64,000 nucleotides of DNA, taken from positions 88,720 through 152,719 of the forward strand of contig JAHUUM010000003.1 of NCBI GenBank assembly GCA_019218445.1, in the 5' to 3' direction. A program made the translations under genes and the position numbers. Below are positions 25,708 through 34,377 of this stretch, one piece after another (position 1 is the first letter of the stretch; each line of letters begins with the position of its first letter). This DNA is from Weeksellaceae bacterium TAE3-ERU29 (GTDB lineage: Bacteria > Bacteroidota > Bacteroidia > Flavobacteriales > Weeksellaceae). The notes below the pieces were generated by a model. That model saw only the letters and a list, made by a program, of their open reading frames with translations. It made no database searches and was not told the DNA's origin.

Positions 25708-26205
25708 ATGAAAAAGTTAAGTATTTTAGTAGCACTTATCTGTAGTGCTGTTTTTGTGCAAGCTCAAAAGAAAGGAACAGATTGGTTAAAGTTAGGAATC
25801 CATGCAGGAATTCCTGTTGCGGATTCTAAAGATGGTTCTTCTTTTGCCTTAGGAGCTGATGTAAAATACCAATTCTTAGATTTTCAAAGCTTTGGTTTAG
25901 GTGTGGCTACCGGCTATACAAATTATTTTGGGAAAGATAACAATAAAGATACTGGAGTAATCCCTGTAGCTGCTTTATTACGTTATTATCCAACTCAAAG
26001 TTTCTTTATAGGAAGTGATTTAGGTGTAGGATTTGTTACAGGAGGAAATGATACTGAAACAGGTTTTTATTATAGACCGGAAGTAGGATATCATAGTGAT
26101 GAGTGGAATCTATTCTTATTTTACCAAGGAACTAAGATAGATACTGGAAACGTAGGTAGTGTAGGGTTAGGTGTTAATTACAACCTTGTTCGTCCTATGA
26201 GATAA
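25708..26205 (+). CDS. small outer-membrane beta-barrel protein
   Basis: A 165-residue exported protein (signal MKKLSILVALICSAVFVQAQ) with alternating amphipathic strands, including KLGIHAGIPVAD, FALGADVKYQF, GVATGYTNYFG, FFIGSDLGVGFVTGG and SVGLGVNYNLV. This fits an eight-strand OmpA/OmpX-type barrel of the kind abundant in flavobacteria. No specific function can be given. It follows hemD after 17 bases, so it may be co-transcribed with it, and it ends at a strong terminator. Confidence 0.8.
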   Translation: MKKLSILVALICSAVFVQAQKKGTDWLKLGIHAGIPVADSKDGSSFALGADVKYQFLDFQSFGLGVATGYTNYFGKDNNKDTGVIPVAALLRYYPTQSFFIGSDLGVGFVTGGNDTETGFYYRPEVGYHSDEWNLFLFYQGTKIDTGNVGSVGLGVNYNLVRPMR

Positions 26206-26231
26206 TAGTTAATTAAGAATTTAATTAAAAG

Positions 26232-26264
26232 AAGCCGTTTCAAAACTAATTGAAACGGCTTTTT
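26232..26264. terminator. strong bidirectional terminator
   Basis: Twelve-base perfect arms AAGCCGTTTCAA (26232-26243) and TTGAAACGGCTT (26250-26261), a 6-base loop, an A run before and a T run after. It ends the hemD unit on the plus strand and can also end porX on the minus strand. Confidence 0.92.
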
Positions 26265-26314
26265 ATTGTTTTTTTATTCCACAGAAATAGCACTAAAATC
26301 TCAAAGAGGTTTTT

Positions 26315-27862
26315 TTATTTATTTTCTAAAACCACAAACGGAATTATCATTTCTTCCATGGAAATTCCACCATGTTGATAGGTGTTTTTGTAGTAATTTA
26401 CAAAGTAATTATAATTTTTAGGATAAGCTAAAAACGTATCATTTGTAGCAAAAATATATTTAGAAGTTACATTAACTTTTGGTAAATAATAATTCTCAGG
26501 CTTTTCTACTGCAAAAACATAGTTCTTGTCATATTGTAAGTTTCTGCCTAATTTGTAACGTAAATTAACACTGGTTTCTTTATCCCCGACTACTTGTGTA
26601 GGATTTTTTACATAAATAGTTCCATGGTCTGTTGTTAATAAAACTTTTATTCCGTTTTCTGCCGCTAATTTTATAATCTCTAATAAATAACTGTTTTTAA
26701 ACCAATTATGAGTGACTGAACGATAAGTTTTATCATCTCTAATCATTTCACTTATAATTTTATTATCAGTTTTTGCGTGAGAAAGAATATCCACAAAATT
26801 ATAAACAATCACAGTTAAATCATTATTTTTATAATTTCCGAAATCGTCTAAAACTTTTTTCTCAAAAGAAGAATTAAGTATTTTGTAATATTTAGTTTTC
26901 AGGTTTTTAAGTCCTAAACGAGAAAGATTATCTTGTAAAAACTCCGGTTCATATTCGTTTTTATTCCCCTCATCGGTATCATTTTTCCATTTGTCGGGAA
27001 AACGTTTTTCTATTTCTAAAGGCAACAACCCCGAAAACAAAGAATTTCTGGCATATTGAGTGGTAGAAGGCAGAATGCTGTAATACATTTCCTCATTTAC
27101 ATGATTATAATGTTTTTGGAATAATGGTTGAATTATCTTCCATTGGTCATACCTCAAATTGTCTATAACAAGGAGCAATGTTTTTTCACCTTTATCCAAA
27201 TGTGGACGTACCATTTCTTTAAAAAGCGTATGAGATAAAGTTGGGCGTTCTTCTCCATGTAACCAGCTATGATATTCTTTTTCTATAAATTTACAAAACT
27301 GAAGGTTTGCATCTTGTTTTTGATTATTTAAAATCTCCAGCATATTAGAATCTTCAATATTTTCTAAATTTATTTCCCAGTAAACCAGTTTTTTATAAAT
27401 ATTTTCCCAATCATTAAAATCCCGAGCATTCATTATCTCCATAAAGATATTTCTAAACTCTTGCTGATAGTTAACCACGGCTTTTTCTGTTCTTAATTTA
27501 GAACCATCTAAAATCTTTTTAAGGCTTAATAAAATCTGATTTGGATTTACGGGTTTTATTAGGTAATCTGCGATATGAGAGCCAATGGCTTCCTCCATAA
27601 TATGTTCCTCCTCATTTTTGGTAACCATTATTATTGGGAGATTGGGTCTAATTTCTTTAATCTTTTGGATTGCCTCTAACCCACTAATTCCCGGCATATT
27701 TTCGTCAAGTAACAAAGCACTGAAATTTTCTTCTTTTAGAAGTTCAATCGCATCAGTTGCATTATTGATTTGAGTAGTCGTGTATCCTTTCTTTTCTAAG
27801 AAAAGTGCATGAGATTTTAATAATTCTACCTCATCATCTACCCATAATATTTTTATAGCCAT
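26315..27862 (-). CDS. porX: PorX, response regulator with PglZ domain (T9SS)
   Basis: Two-component response regulator that controls type IX secretion genes with PorY and an ECF sigma factor. Residues 1-120 are a receiver domain with acidic residues DD near 9-10, the phospho-acceptor D53 (LLLDENMPG) and K103 region (LIKPVNP). From about residue 200 the PglZ (alkaline-phosphatase-like) domain has LLVIDNLRYDQW, LPSTTQYARNSLFSG with the nucleophilic Thr, and TTDHGTIYVK with the metal-binding Asp-His. Its 515 residues are the normal PorX length. The PglZ domain of PorX is reported to hydrolyse cyclic oligonucleotides. Presence of PorX implies the genome encodes T9SS elsewhere. Confidence 0.95.
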   Translation of the reverse strand: MAIKILWVDDEVELLKSHALFLEKKGYTTTQINNATDAIELLKEENFSALLLDENMPGISGLEAIQKIKEIRPNLPIIMVTKNEEEHIMEEAIGSHIADYLIKPVNPNQILLSLKKILDGSKLRTEKAVVNYQQEFRNIFMEIMNARDFNDWENIYKKLVYWEINLENIEDSNMLEILNNQKQDANLQFCKFIEKEYHSWLHGEERPTLSHTLFKEMVRPHLDKGEKTLLLVIDNLRYDQWKIIQPLFQKHYNHVNEEMYYSILPSTTQYARNSLFSGLLPLEIEKRFPDKWKNDTDEGNKNEYEPEFLQDNLSRLGLKNLKTKYYKILNSSFEKKVLDDFGNYKNNDLTVIVYNFVDILSHAKTDNKIISEMIRDDKTYRSVTHNWFKNSYLLEIIKLAAENGIKVLLTTDHGTIYVKNPTQVVGDKETSVNLRYKLGRNLQYDKNYVFAVEKPENYYLPKVNVTSKYIFATNDTFLAYPKNYNYFVNYYKNTYQHGGISMEEMIIPFVVLENK

Positions 27863-27872
27863 CTTAAATGTT

Positions 27873-27880
27873 TATATTTG
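27873..27880 (+). promoter_or_regulatory. -7 element of the HD hydrolase-lpx unit
   Basis: TATATTTG matches TAnnTTTG, 22 bases before the TTG start at 27903, in the 40-base divergent gap from porX. Confidence 0.6.
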
Positions 27881-27902
27881 TATTAGTTAATAAAATTATC
27901 TT

Positions 27903-29150
27903 TTGAAAAAGAGCAATAAACTCAAAATATTCAACGATCCAATTTATGGATTTATTTCCATACCGGACGAAATAATCTTTGATCTTATAGAACATAAGTA
28001 TTTTCAAAGATTACGCCGAATTTCGCAAACCGGCTTAAGCTACTATGTTTATCCGGGTTGCACACATTCAAGATTTTTACATGCAATGGGTTGTTTACAA
28101 CTGATGCAGAGAGCAATAGAAACACTTCGTTTAAAGAATGTAAAGATAACCGAAGAAGAAGAAAAGGCGGTTTACATTGCAATTTTGCTACACGATGTAG
28201 GGCATGGTCCTTTTTCTCACACGTTGGAATCTACGATTGTAGAAGGAGTTCATCATGAAGATATTTCTTTAAGATTAATGGAAAAGCTAAATAAAGAAAC
28301 AAACGGAAAGTTAGATTTAGCCATTCAGTTATTTAAAAAAGAATATCCTAAGAAATTTTTATCTCAATTAATTGCCAGTCAATTAGATATTGATAGGTTA
28401 GATTATTTAAAAAGGGATAGTTTCTTCAGTGGAGTAGAAGAGGGGAATATAAATTCTAACCGAATTATTTCTATGATGAACGTCCATGACAATGAATTAG
28501 TAATAGACATAAAAGGAATTTATTCGGTAGAAAAGTTCTTGATTTCCAGAATGTTTATGTATTGGCAAGTATATTTACACAAAACTTCTATGGCTGCCGA
28601 AATTTATTTAACTCAATCATTAAAAAGAGCGAGAGAATTGGCATTAATAGGAGAGGAGGTGCAATCTACACCTGGCTTAGCTTATTTTTTAAACAGAAAA
28701 GAAACGAGCACTTTTAATGAGGACGATTTAGAGAAATTCACTCAATTAGATGATACAGACGTTACGGCATCTTTAAAATTATGGCAAAATAATGAAGATT
28801 TAATCTTAAAAACACTGTCAACTTCTATTTTAGAAAGAAAATTACCAAAAGCAGTAATTAAAAACGAAAAAATCTCTGAAGAAGAAATCAGTAAAAAGAA
28901 AGAAAAATGTAATAATTTAATGGGGACAGACTGTGCCGATTACTTTGTACATGCAACTAAAATGGTGGTTACGCCTTATGATGCGGGCAAACACCCTATA
29001 CTTTTATTAAATAAAAATGGAAGTTGTGTGGATATTGCAAAATCTGATAAGCAGATATTAACGAAACCTCTGTACGAAAAAACGGAAAAATATCATTTCT
29101 GTTATTGGAATACGGAGAAATTCAAAAAGTTAAAGTTAAATAATAATTAA
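27903..29150 (+). CDS. HD-domain phosphohydrolase (dGTPase-like)
   Basis: A 415-residue cytoplasmic hydrolase of the SAMHD1/dGTPase-like HD superfamily. Metal ligands are visible: H55 in CTHSRFLHAMG, the HD pair H97-D98 in ILLHDVGHGPFSH, and the later Asp in SQLDIDRLDYLKRD. Relatives hydrolyse dNTPs or act as unknown phosphohydrolases, and the true substrate is not known. The start is taken as TTG at 27903 (MKKSNKLKIF), since conserved sequence begins at once. It precedes lpxD by 18 bases, as often seen in flavobacteria, although lpxD has its own promoter. Confidence 0.85.
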   Translation: MKKSNKLKIFNDPIYGFISIPDEIIFDLIEHKYFQRLRRISQTGLSYYVYPGCTHSRFLHAMGCLQLMQRAIETLRLKNVKITEEEEKAVYIAILLHDVGHGPFSHTLESTIVEGVHHEDISLRLMEKLNKETNGKLDLAIQLFKKEYPKKFLSQLIASQLDIDRLDYLKRDSFFSGVEEGNINSNRIISMMNVHDNELVIDIKGIYSVEKFLISRMFMYWQVYLHKTSMAAEIYLTQSLKRARELALIGEEVQSTPGLAYFLNRKETSTFNEDDLEKFTQLDDTDVTASLKLWQNNEDLILKTLSTSILERKLPKAVIKNEKISEEEISKKKEKCNNLMGTDCADYFVHATKMVVTPYDAGKHPILLLNKNGSCVDIAKSDKQILTKPLYEKTEKYHFCYWNTEKFKKLKLNNN

Positions 29151-29156
29151 TTTTTT

Positions 29157-29164
29157 TACTTTTG
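29157..29164 (+). promoter_or_regulatory. lpxD promoter, -7 element
   Basis: TACTTTTG matches TAnnTTTG and is 4 bases before the lpxD ATG at 29169. It is likely to drive lpxD-lpxC/fabZ-lpxA-efp as a near-leaderless transcript. Confidence 0.6.
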
Positions 29165-29168
29165 CAGA

Positions 29169-30188
29169 ATGGACTTTACAGCTGAACAAATAGCTCAATT
29201 AATAAACGGGGAAATTATTGGAGATCCGCAAAGAGCAGTAAATAACTTTGCTAATATAGACGTGGCAGAGAAAAACGATCTCACATTTTTAGGAAATCCA
29301 AAATACATTGGCTTTTTAAAAGATTCTAAAGCCGGGGTAGTAATCATTTCTAAACAATTTGAGTTTAAAAAAGCTGAAGATAAAACATTTATTGTCGTTT
29401 CGGATGCTTATGAGGCAATTACAAGTTTATTGACTTATTACTCTCAGTTGATAAATGCAAAATCGGGTAGAGAAAATCCTATATTTATTTCTGATTCGGC
29501 TACAATAGGTGAGGGCGAATATATTGGGGCATTTGCCTATATTGGGGAAAATGTAAAGTTGGGAAATAACGTAAAGGTATATCCTCACGTTTATATTGGT
29601 GATAATGTAGAAGTTGGTGATGATACAGTTATTAATACAGGAGTAAAAATCTATAATGATTGTAAAATTGGGAAAAACTGTATAATTCATGCATCTTCGG
29701 TAATTGGCAGTGACGGTTTTGGGTTTAATCCTAATGAAAAAGGAGAATTTATAAAAGTGCCTCAAATTGGGAATGTTATCATCGAAGATGATGTAGAAAT
29801 TGGAGCTTGTTGTACGATAGATAGAGGAACAATGGGAGCTACCATTATAAGAAAAGGAACAAAATTAGATAATCAAATTCAAGTTGCACACAATGTGGAG
29901 ATTGGAGAACATAATGTAATTGCGGCACAAACAGGAATTGCAGGATCTACAAAAATTGGTAAATACAATATGATTGGCGGACAAGTAGGAGTTGCAGGGC
30001 ATTTAACGATTGGAGATAAAAATCAAATTCAGGCACAGAGTGGAATAAATAAAAACGTGAAAAACGGAGAGCAGTTATATGGTTCTCCGGCGATAGATGC
30101 TATGAATTACAGAAAATCATATATTCATTTCAAAAGACTGAATGAATTAGTAAAGAAAATAGACGAAATACAAAAAAATAAATCTTAA
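29169..30188 (+). CDS. lpxD: UDP-3-O-acylglucosamine N-acyltransferase
   Basis: Third enzyme of lipid A synthesis: transfers a 3-hydroxyacyl chain from ACP to the 2-amino group of UDP-3-O-acylglucosamine. The 339 residues have an N-terminal uridine-binding domain (FTAEQIAQLINGEIIGDP), a hexapeptide-repeat beta-helix from about 105 to 290, catalytic H241 in NQIQVAHNVEIG, GSDGFGFNP, and a C-terminal helix YIHFKRLNELVKKIDEIQ. Length and motifs match E. coli LpxD closely. It is the main copy, clustered with lpxC/fabZ and lpxA. Confidence 0.96.
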   Translation: MDFTAEQIAQLINGEIIGDPQRAVNNFANIDVAEKNDLTFLGNPKYIGFLKDSKAGVVIISKQFEFKKAEDKTFIVVSDAYEAITSLLTYYSQLINAKSGRENPIFISDSATIGEGEYIGAFAYIGENVKLGNNVKVYPHVYIGDNVEVGDDTVINTGVKIYNDCKIGKNCIIHASSVIGSDGFGFNPNEKGEFIKVPQIGNVIIEDDVEIGACCTIDRGTMGATIIRKGTKLDNQIQVAHNVEIGEHNVIAAQTGIAGSTKIGKYNMIGGQVGVAGHLTIGDKNQIQAQSGINKNVKNGEQLYGSPAIDAMNYRKSYIHFKRLNELVKKIDEIQKNKS

Positions 30189-30203
30189 TAAGAGATTAGT
30201 TAA

Positions 30204-31598
30204 ATGGGAGAGAAACAAAAAACGCTAAAATCAGAGGTTACGCTGGAGGGAGTAGGTTTACATACAGGGAAAGCTGTAACTATGACATTAAAACCGGCTC
30301 AGCCTAATACAGGGTTTGTTTTTGTTAGAACAGATTTAGAGGGAACACCGACAGTAGAAGCAGATGCTAATTATGTAACCTTTACAGAAAGAGGTACTAT
30401 TTTAGAGAAAAAAGGAGTTAAAATACATACAACAGAACATATTTTAGCTGCTCTTTCCGGATTGGATTTAGACAATGCAATTATAGAATTAAATAATGTA
30501 GAGCCACCGATTATGGACGGGTCTGCCAAGTTTTTCGTAGAAGCAATAGAAAAAGCAGGAGTAGAGGAGCAAGATGCCGAAAGAGAATATTACGAAATAA
30601 AAGAAATAGTAACTTATACCGATAAAGAAACAGGTTCTGAGATTACAGCCATTCCTGCCGATAAGTTTGAGGTTGCTACAATGGTAGATTTCGGGACAAG
30701 AGTATTAGGAACACAAAATGCGACATTAAAAAATATTTCAGATTTTAAAGATGAAATTGCTGATGCCAGAACATTTAGCTTTTTACATGAGTTAGAACAG
30801 CTTTTAAACGCTGGTTTAATAAAAGGAGGCGACATAAGCAATGCCATTGTGTATGTAGATAAAGAAATTACACCGGAAACAGAAGAAAAATTAAAAAAAG
30901 CCTTTAATAAAGAATCTGTATCTATAAAGCCTAACGGTATATTAGATAATTTAACCTTACATTACCCAAATGAGGCTGCACGTCATAAACTATTAGATGT
31001 AATAGGAGACTTAGCTTTAGTAGGTAAAAAAATAAAAGGTAAAATAATTGCCGTAAAACCCGGGCACCTTGTCAATACGCAATTCGCCAAAAAATTGAGT
31101 AAACAAATAAAAGAAGAAGAACGTAAAAACGTTCCCAATATAGATTTAAATGCAATCCCGGTTTATGATGTAAACCAAGTAATGGAATTACTACCGCACA
31201 GGCCACCGTTTCTTTTGATAGATAAAATCATGTATCTGGATAAAAAAACAGTAGTAGGTGTTAAAAACGTAACCATGAACGAGCCGTTTTTCGTAGGACA
31301 TTTTCCGGCAGAACCTATTATGCCGGGAGTTTTGCAAGTAGAAGCCATGGCACAAGCCGGAGGAATTTTATTTTTAAGTGATGTTCCGGATCCTAAAACT
31401 TACTCAACTTATTTTATGAAAATAGACAAAGTTAAGTTCAAGAAAAAGGTAGTGCCGGGAGATACACTCATTATAAAATGCGAACTATTACAACCTATAA
31501 GAAGAGGAATTGTAAATATGCAAGCAACCGGTTACACCAATGGAGAAATAGCAGTAGAGGCAGAGATGATGGCAAGAATAGTTAAAAACAAAGAATAA
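30204..31598 (+). CDS. lpxC/fabZ: bifunctional LpxC deacetylase / FabZ dehydratase
   Basis: Fusion typical of Bacteroidetes. Residues 1 to about 305 are LpxC, the zinc deacetylase that commits UDP-acylglucosamine to lipid A: GVGLHTGK, the zinc ligand H79 in HTTEHILAAL, and ARHKLLDVIGDLAL with His and Asp. From about residue 318 follows FabZ, the 3-hydroxyacyl-ACP dehydratase: VMELLPHRPPFLLID, catalytic His in GHFPAEPIMPG and Glu in VEAMAQAGG. The total is 464 residues with no frameshift. The fusion couples lipid A and fatty acid synthesis. It lies 15 bases after lpxD and 9 before lpxA. Confidence 0.97.
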   Translation: MGEKQKTLKSEVTLEGVGLHTGKAVTMTLKPAQPNTGFVFVRTDLEGTPTVEADANYVTFTERGTILEKKGVKIHTTEHILAALSGLDLDNAIIELNNVEPPIMDGSAKFFVEAIEKAGVEEQDAEREYYEIKEIVTYTDKETGSEITAIPADKFEVATMVDFGTRVLGTQNATLKNISDFKDEIADARTFSFLHELEQLLNAGLIKGGDISNAIVYVDKEITPETEEKLKKAFNKESVSIKPNGILDNLTLHYPNEAARHKLLDVIGDLALVGKKIKGKIIAVKPGHLVNTQFAKKLSKQIKEEERKNVPNIDLNAIPVYDVNQVMELLPHRPPFLLIDKIMYLDKKTVVGVKNVTMNEPFFVGHFPAEPIMPGVLQVEAMAQAGGILFLSDVPDPKTYSTYFMKIDKVKFKKKVVPGDTLIIKCELLQPIRRGIVNMQATGYTNGEIAVEAEMMARIVKNKE

Positions 31599-31607
31599 AA
31601 CAATAAC

Positions 31608-32399
31608 ATGAATCAACCATTAGCATACATTCACCCTGACGCCAAAATTGCAGAAAATGTCGTAGTAGAGCCATTTTCTACTATTTCCAAAAATGTAGTA
31701 ATAGGAGAAGGTTCTTGGATAGGACCGAATGTTACTATAATGAATGGAGCAAGGATAGGTAAAAACTGCAGAATATTTCCGGGTGCGGTGATTGCTGCTA
31801 TACCACAAGATTTAAAGTACAAAGGAGAAGAGACCACCGTAGAAATAGGCGATAATACCACAATAAGAGAATGCGTAACCATAAACAGAGGAACAGTAGA
31901 CAGAATGAGAACTGTGGTAGGAGAAAATTGCTTAATAATGGCATACTCCCATATTGCCCATGACTGCAAAGTAGGAAATAGTTGTATATTCTCTAACAAT
32001 ACAACTTTAGCCGGTCACGTAACAGTAGAGGACTTCGTGATTATGGCAGGGATGACGGCAGTACATCAGTTTTGCCATGTAGGGAAACATGCTTTTGTAA
32101 CCGGAGGAGCCTTAGTTAGAAAAGACGTTCCACCTTATGTAAAAGCCGCACGAGAGCCATTATCTTACATGGGAATAAACTCTGTAGGATTAAGAAGAAG
32201 AGGTTTCTCTCCAGAAAAGATTAAAGAAATACAAGATATTTACAGAATTTTATACCAAAAGAAATATAACAATTCCCAAGCATTAGAAATCATAGAGGCA
32301 GAAATGGAAGCAACTCCTGAAAGAGATGATATTTTATCTTTTGTAAAAGACTCACAAAGAGGAATAATGCGGGGATATACACCAAGTAACACAATTTAA
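31608..32399 (+). CDS. lpxA: UDP-N-acetylglucosamine acyltransferase
   Basis: First step of lipid A synthesis, adding a 3-hydroxyacyl chain to the 3-position of UDP-GlcNAc. The 263 residues start IHPDAKIAENVVVEPFSTI, contain the hexapeptide-repeat helix, and have the catalytic His in AYSHIAHDCKVGNSC, VHQFCHVGKHAFVTGGA and a C-terminal helical domain (SPEKIKEIQDIYRILYQ). All features match LpxA. It sits third in the lpx run, 15 bases before efp. Confidence 0.97.
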   Translation: MNQPLAYIHPDAKIAENVVVEPFSTISKNVVIGEGSWIGPNVTIMNGARIGKNCRIFPGAVIAAIPQDLKYKGEETTVEIGDNTTIRECVTINRGTVDRMRTVVGENCLIMAYSHIAHDCKVGNSCIFSNNTTLAGHVTVEDFVIMAGMTAVHQFCHVGKHAFVTGGALVRKDVPPYVKAAREPLSYMGINSVGLRRRGFSPEKIKEIQDIYRILYQKKYNNSQALEIIEAEMEATPERDDILSFVKDSQRGIMRGYTPSNTI

Positions 32400-32414
32400 A
32401 AAAATAAAAAACAT

Positions 32415-32981
32415 ATGGCAACAACTTCTGATATTAGAAAAGGAATGTGTATCGAGTGGAATAACGATACTTATAAAATTATTGAATTCTTACATGTAAA
32501 ACCCGGAAAAGGACCGGCTTTCGTACGTACAAAATTAAAAAGTGTAACCAACGGGAAAGTATTGGATAATACATTTTCTGCCGGACATAAAATAGACGAT
32601 GTACGAGTAGAAACAAGGAAATATCAATATTTATACGATGATGAAAATGGATTCCATTTTATGAATAATGAAGATTACTCTCAAGTATATTTAAATAAAG
32701 AAATGATTGAATCGCCTGAATTCATGAAAAATGGAGAGGAAGTTACCATTATTTTCCGTGCAGACGACGAAACCCCACTTTCTGCAGAGCTACCTGCGAC
32801 TGTAATCATGGAAGTTACACATACAGAACCAGGAGTAAAAGGAGATACTGCAACTAACGCAACTAAACCTGCAACAACAGAGACAGGAGCAGAGATTAGA
32901 GTTCCGTTATTTATTCAAGAAGGAGACAAAGTAAAAATCAGTACAGAAGACGGCTCTTACCAAGAAAGAATTAAAGAATAG
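32415..32981 (+). CDS. efp: translation elongation factor P
   Basis: EF-P binds stalled ribosomes and helps form peptide bonds at consecutive prolines. The 188 residues have the three beta-barrel domains and the tip loop KPGKGPAFVRTK with K32 at the position that is modified in some bacteria. A Pro follows at GKGP. A short Thr/Ala-rich stretch (TATNATKPATTETG) lies within the C-terminal domain. No modification genes are in the window. It ends the lpx operon. Confidence 0.96.
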   Translation: MATTSDIRKGMCIEWNNDTYKIIEFLHVKPGKGPAFVRTKLKSVTNGKVLDNTFSAGHKIDDVRVETRKYQYLYDDENGFHFMNNEDYSQVYLNKEMIESPEFMKNGEEVTIIFRADDETPLSAELPATVIMEVTHTEPGVKGDTATNATKPATTETGAEIRVPLFIQEGDKVKISTEDGSYQERIKE

Positions 32982-32999
32982 TATTTTATAATAATATTC

Positions 33000-33039
33000 A
33001 ATGCATTCGGGTATGCTTAGGTTATACCTCGAATGTATT
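33000..33039. other. imperfect hairpin after efp
   Basis: Arms 33000-33014 and 33024-33039 (ATTCGGGTAT and ATACCTCGAAT at the core) pair over about 15 bases with one bulge and one G-U pair around a 9-base loop. No T run follows, so it is not a standard terminator. It may stabilise the mRNA end or be a repeat. Only one copy was noticed in the window. Confidence 0.35.
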
Positions 33040-33206
33040 GAATAGGATTCATAACCTACCGAAAATAAGTCCTAAATGTAGTGATAACACGTTGTTTTAA
33101 GTTAGGTAATTATTAATCTAAGCTCTTAAAATTACTATTTTAATAGTTCTTTATCTATCTTAAAATAATATTTAAAGTTTACTTACACACTTTGTGATAT
33201 ACTGCC

Positions 33207-33244
33207 AAAAAACCGCCTCATGTTAATTTTGAGACGGTTTTTTT
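33207..33244. terminator. terminator between efp and the YceI lipoprotein gene
   Basis: AACCGCCTC and GAGACGGTT arms (one mismatch) with a loop of about 11 bases, an A run before and a long T run after. It sits between convergent genes and can stop transcription from both sides. Confidence 0.8.
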
Positions 33245-33270
33245 GCTTTAGAATGTGATATTCTTTGTTA

Positions 33271-33924
33271 CTACATTTTATGATTAGCAATAATATTTGC
33301 TCTTAAAACCACATTATCTTTTATTACAGCACCTTTCCCTTTAAAAGTAATTCCGAACTCCTGACGATCTATCGTAAAATCTTCAGTATTTATTTTAAGA
33401 ACATGGTCTTCTAATATTACATTTGCTTTAAAAGAAATATTTTTTTCGATATCTCTCATTTTAAAGTTTCCACTAATTTGGCTATTGTAAGCTCCCGTCA
33501 GCGGTGAAACTTCTGTAATCGTAAATGTAGCTGTAGGATAATTAGCAACATCTAAAAAATCTTCTGACTTTAAATGCCCGTCTAATTTTTCTTTATCATC
33601 CGGAGAATCATTTAAATCTACACTCTCAATAGAAGCTACATCTATTACAAAATCTCCTGCAGTAATAATATCATTCTCATAAGAGATTGTACCACTCTGT
33701 AACTTCATAAATCCATGATGTCCTTGTTCTTCAGTTTCTCCTTCATAAACTTTAAACCCTCTCCACTCCACATTAGAATCTACTGTGTTAACATCATACA
33801 TCATAGCTTGTTCTGTTGCCGTTGCTACATCTTGTTTTTCTGTTGTTTCTACAGGGGTTTTCTTTTCACATGAAGTAACAGAAAGTACCGAAATAGCTGA
33901 AAATACTAATAAAACCTTTTTCAT
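33271..33924 (-). CDS. YceI-family lipoprotein
   Basis: A 217-residue lipoprotein (Cys19 in SVTSC) with a YceI lipocalin-like domain from about residue 43: YDVNTVDSNVEWRGFKV, DVASIESVDLND, HLKSEDFLDVANYPTATF, ISGNFKMRDIEKNISFKANV and FTIDRQEFGITF. YceI proteins bind isoprenoids such as polyprenyl chains, and some are stress-induced. The anchor implies periplasmic membrane attachment. Monocistronic, with a -7 box 23 bases upstream. Confidence 0.9.
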   Translation of the reverse strand: MKKVLLVFSAISVLSVTSCEKKTPVETTEKQDVATATEQAMMYDVNTVDSNVEWRGFKVYEGETEEQGHHGFMKLQSGTISYENDIITAGDFVIDVASIESVDLNDSPDDKEKLDGHLKSEDFLDVANYPTATFTITEVSPLTGAYNSQISGNFKMRDIEKNISFKANVILEDHVLKINTEDFTIDRQEFGITFKGKGAVIKDNVVLRANIIANHKM

Positions 33925-33947
33925 ATTCTAAAATTTTAATTTCTACA

Positions 33948-33955
33948 AAAATAAA
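33948..33955 (-). promoter_or_regulatory. YceI gene promoter, -7 element
   Basis: Minus-strand TATTTTTG matches TAnnTTTG, 23 bases before the ATG at 33924. Confidence 0.6.
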
Positions 33956-34065
33956 CTTTATAAATTATAATCCACATATAAAATCCATAGAATCTACTTA
34001 TAAACAATAAAAAAATACATTAGAATATTTAATTAAATTTTTTTAGTTTTTTTTGAATAAATATT

Positions 34066-34095
34066 TTGTAAATTAAAAAACCTGTTTTATATTTG
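34066..34095 (+). promoter_or_regulatory. tRNA operon promoter (-33 and -7)
   Basis: TTG at 34066-34068 and TATATTTG at 34088-34095 are separated by 19 bases, a full Bacteroidetes-type promoter. It lies 35 bases upstream of tRNA-Gly and should transcribe both tRNA genes. Confidence 0.8.
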
Positions 34096-34130
34096 CAGTC
34101 CGTTTGAGAGAAGAACGAACGGAAAGAATC

Positions 34131-34203
34131 GCGAAAATAGCTCAGCTGGTAGAGCGCAACCTTGCCAAGGTTGAGGTCGCGGGTTCGAACCCCGTTTTTC
34201 GCT
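34131..34203 (+). tRNA. tRNA-Gly (anticodon GCC)
   Basis: Cloverleaf of 73 bases: acceptor GCGAAAA pairs with TTTTCGC, D arm GCTC-AGCTGGTAGA-GCGC, anticodon stem CAACC/GGTTG around loop TTGCCAA (anticodon GCC), and T arm with GGTTCGAACCCC. The 3' CCA is not encoded. It is the first gene of a two-tRNA unit. Confidence 0.95.
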
Positions 34204-34251
34204 CAGTTAAAAGGATAGTTCTTTAATAGAAATATATTAGGCACACAAGCC

Positions 34252-34335
34252 GCCCGGGTGGTGGAATTGGTAGACACGCAGGACTTAAAATCCTGTGGCC
34301 ATTAGGCTGTGCGGGTTCAAGTCCCGCCCCGGGTA
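34252..34335 (+). tRNA. tRNA-Leu (anticodon TAA)
   Basis: A class II tRNA of 84 bases with a long variable arm. Acceptor GCCCGGG pairs with CCCGGGT (first pair G-U), anticodon stem CAGGA/TCCTG around CTTAAAA (anticodon TAA), T arm GCGGG-TTCAAGT-CCCGC. CCA is not encoded. It lies 48 bases after tRNA-Gly and is the last feature before the dnd island. No copy of its 3' end was found at the other island edge. Confidence 0.95.
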
Positions 34336-34337
34336 CT

Positions 34338-34377
34338 AAAAACGCTGGTAACTTTATTGTTATCAGCGTTTTTTTTT
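34338..34377 (+). terminator. terminator of the tRNA unit
   Basis: Twelve-base arms AACGCTGGTAAC (34341-34352) and GTTATCAGCGTT (34359-34370), one G-U pair, followed by seven T. A strong intrinsic terminator right after tRNA-Leu. Confidence 0.92.

Noticed and set aside
31631..31999. Minus-strand frame of 122 codons inside lpxA
   Set aside because: lpxA is unambiguous over the same bases, and the opposite frame has no domain, promoter or conserved look.
34252..34335. tRNA-Leu as attachment site for the dnd island
   Set aside because: No copy of the tRNA 3' end was seen near 43847-44440, and no integrase gene is present.
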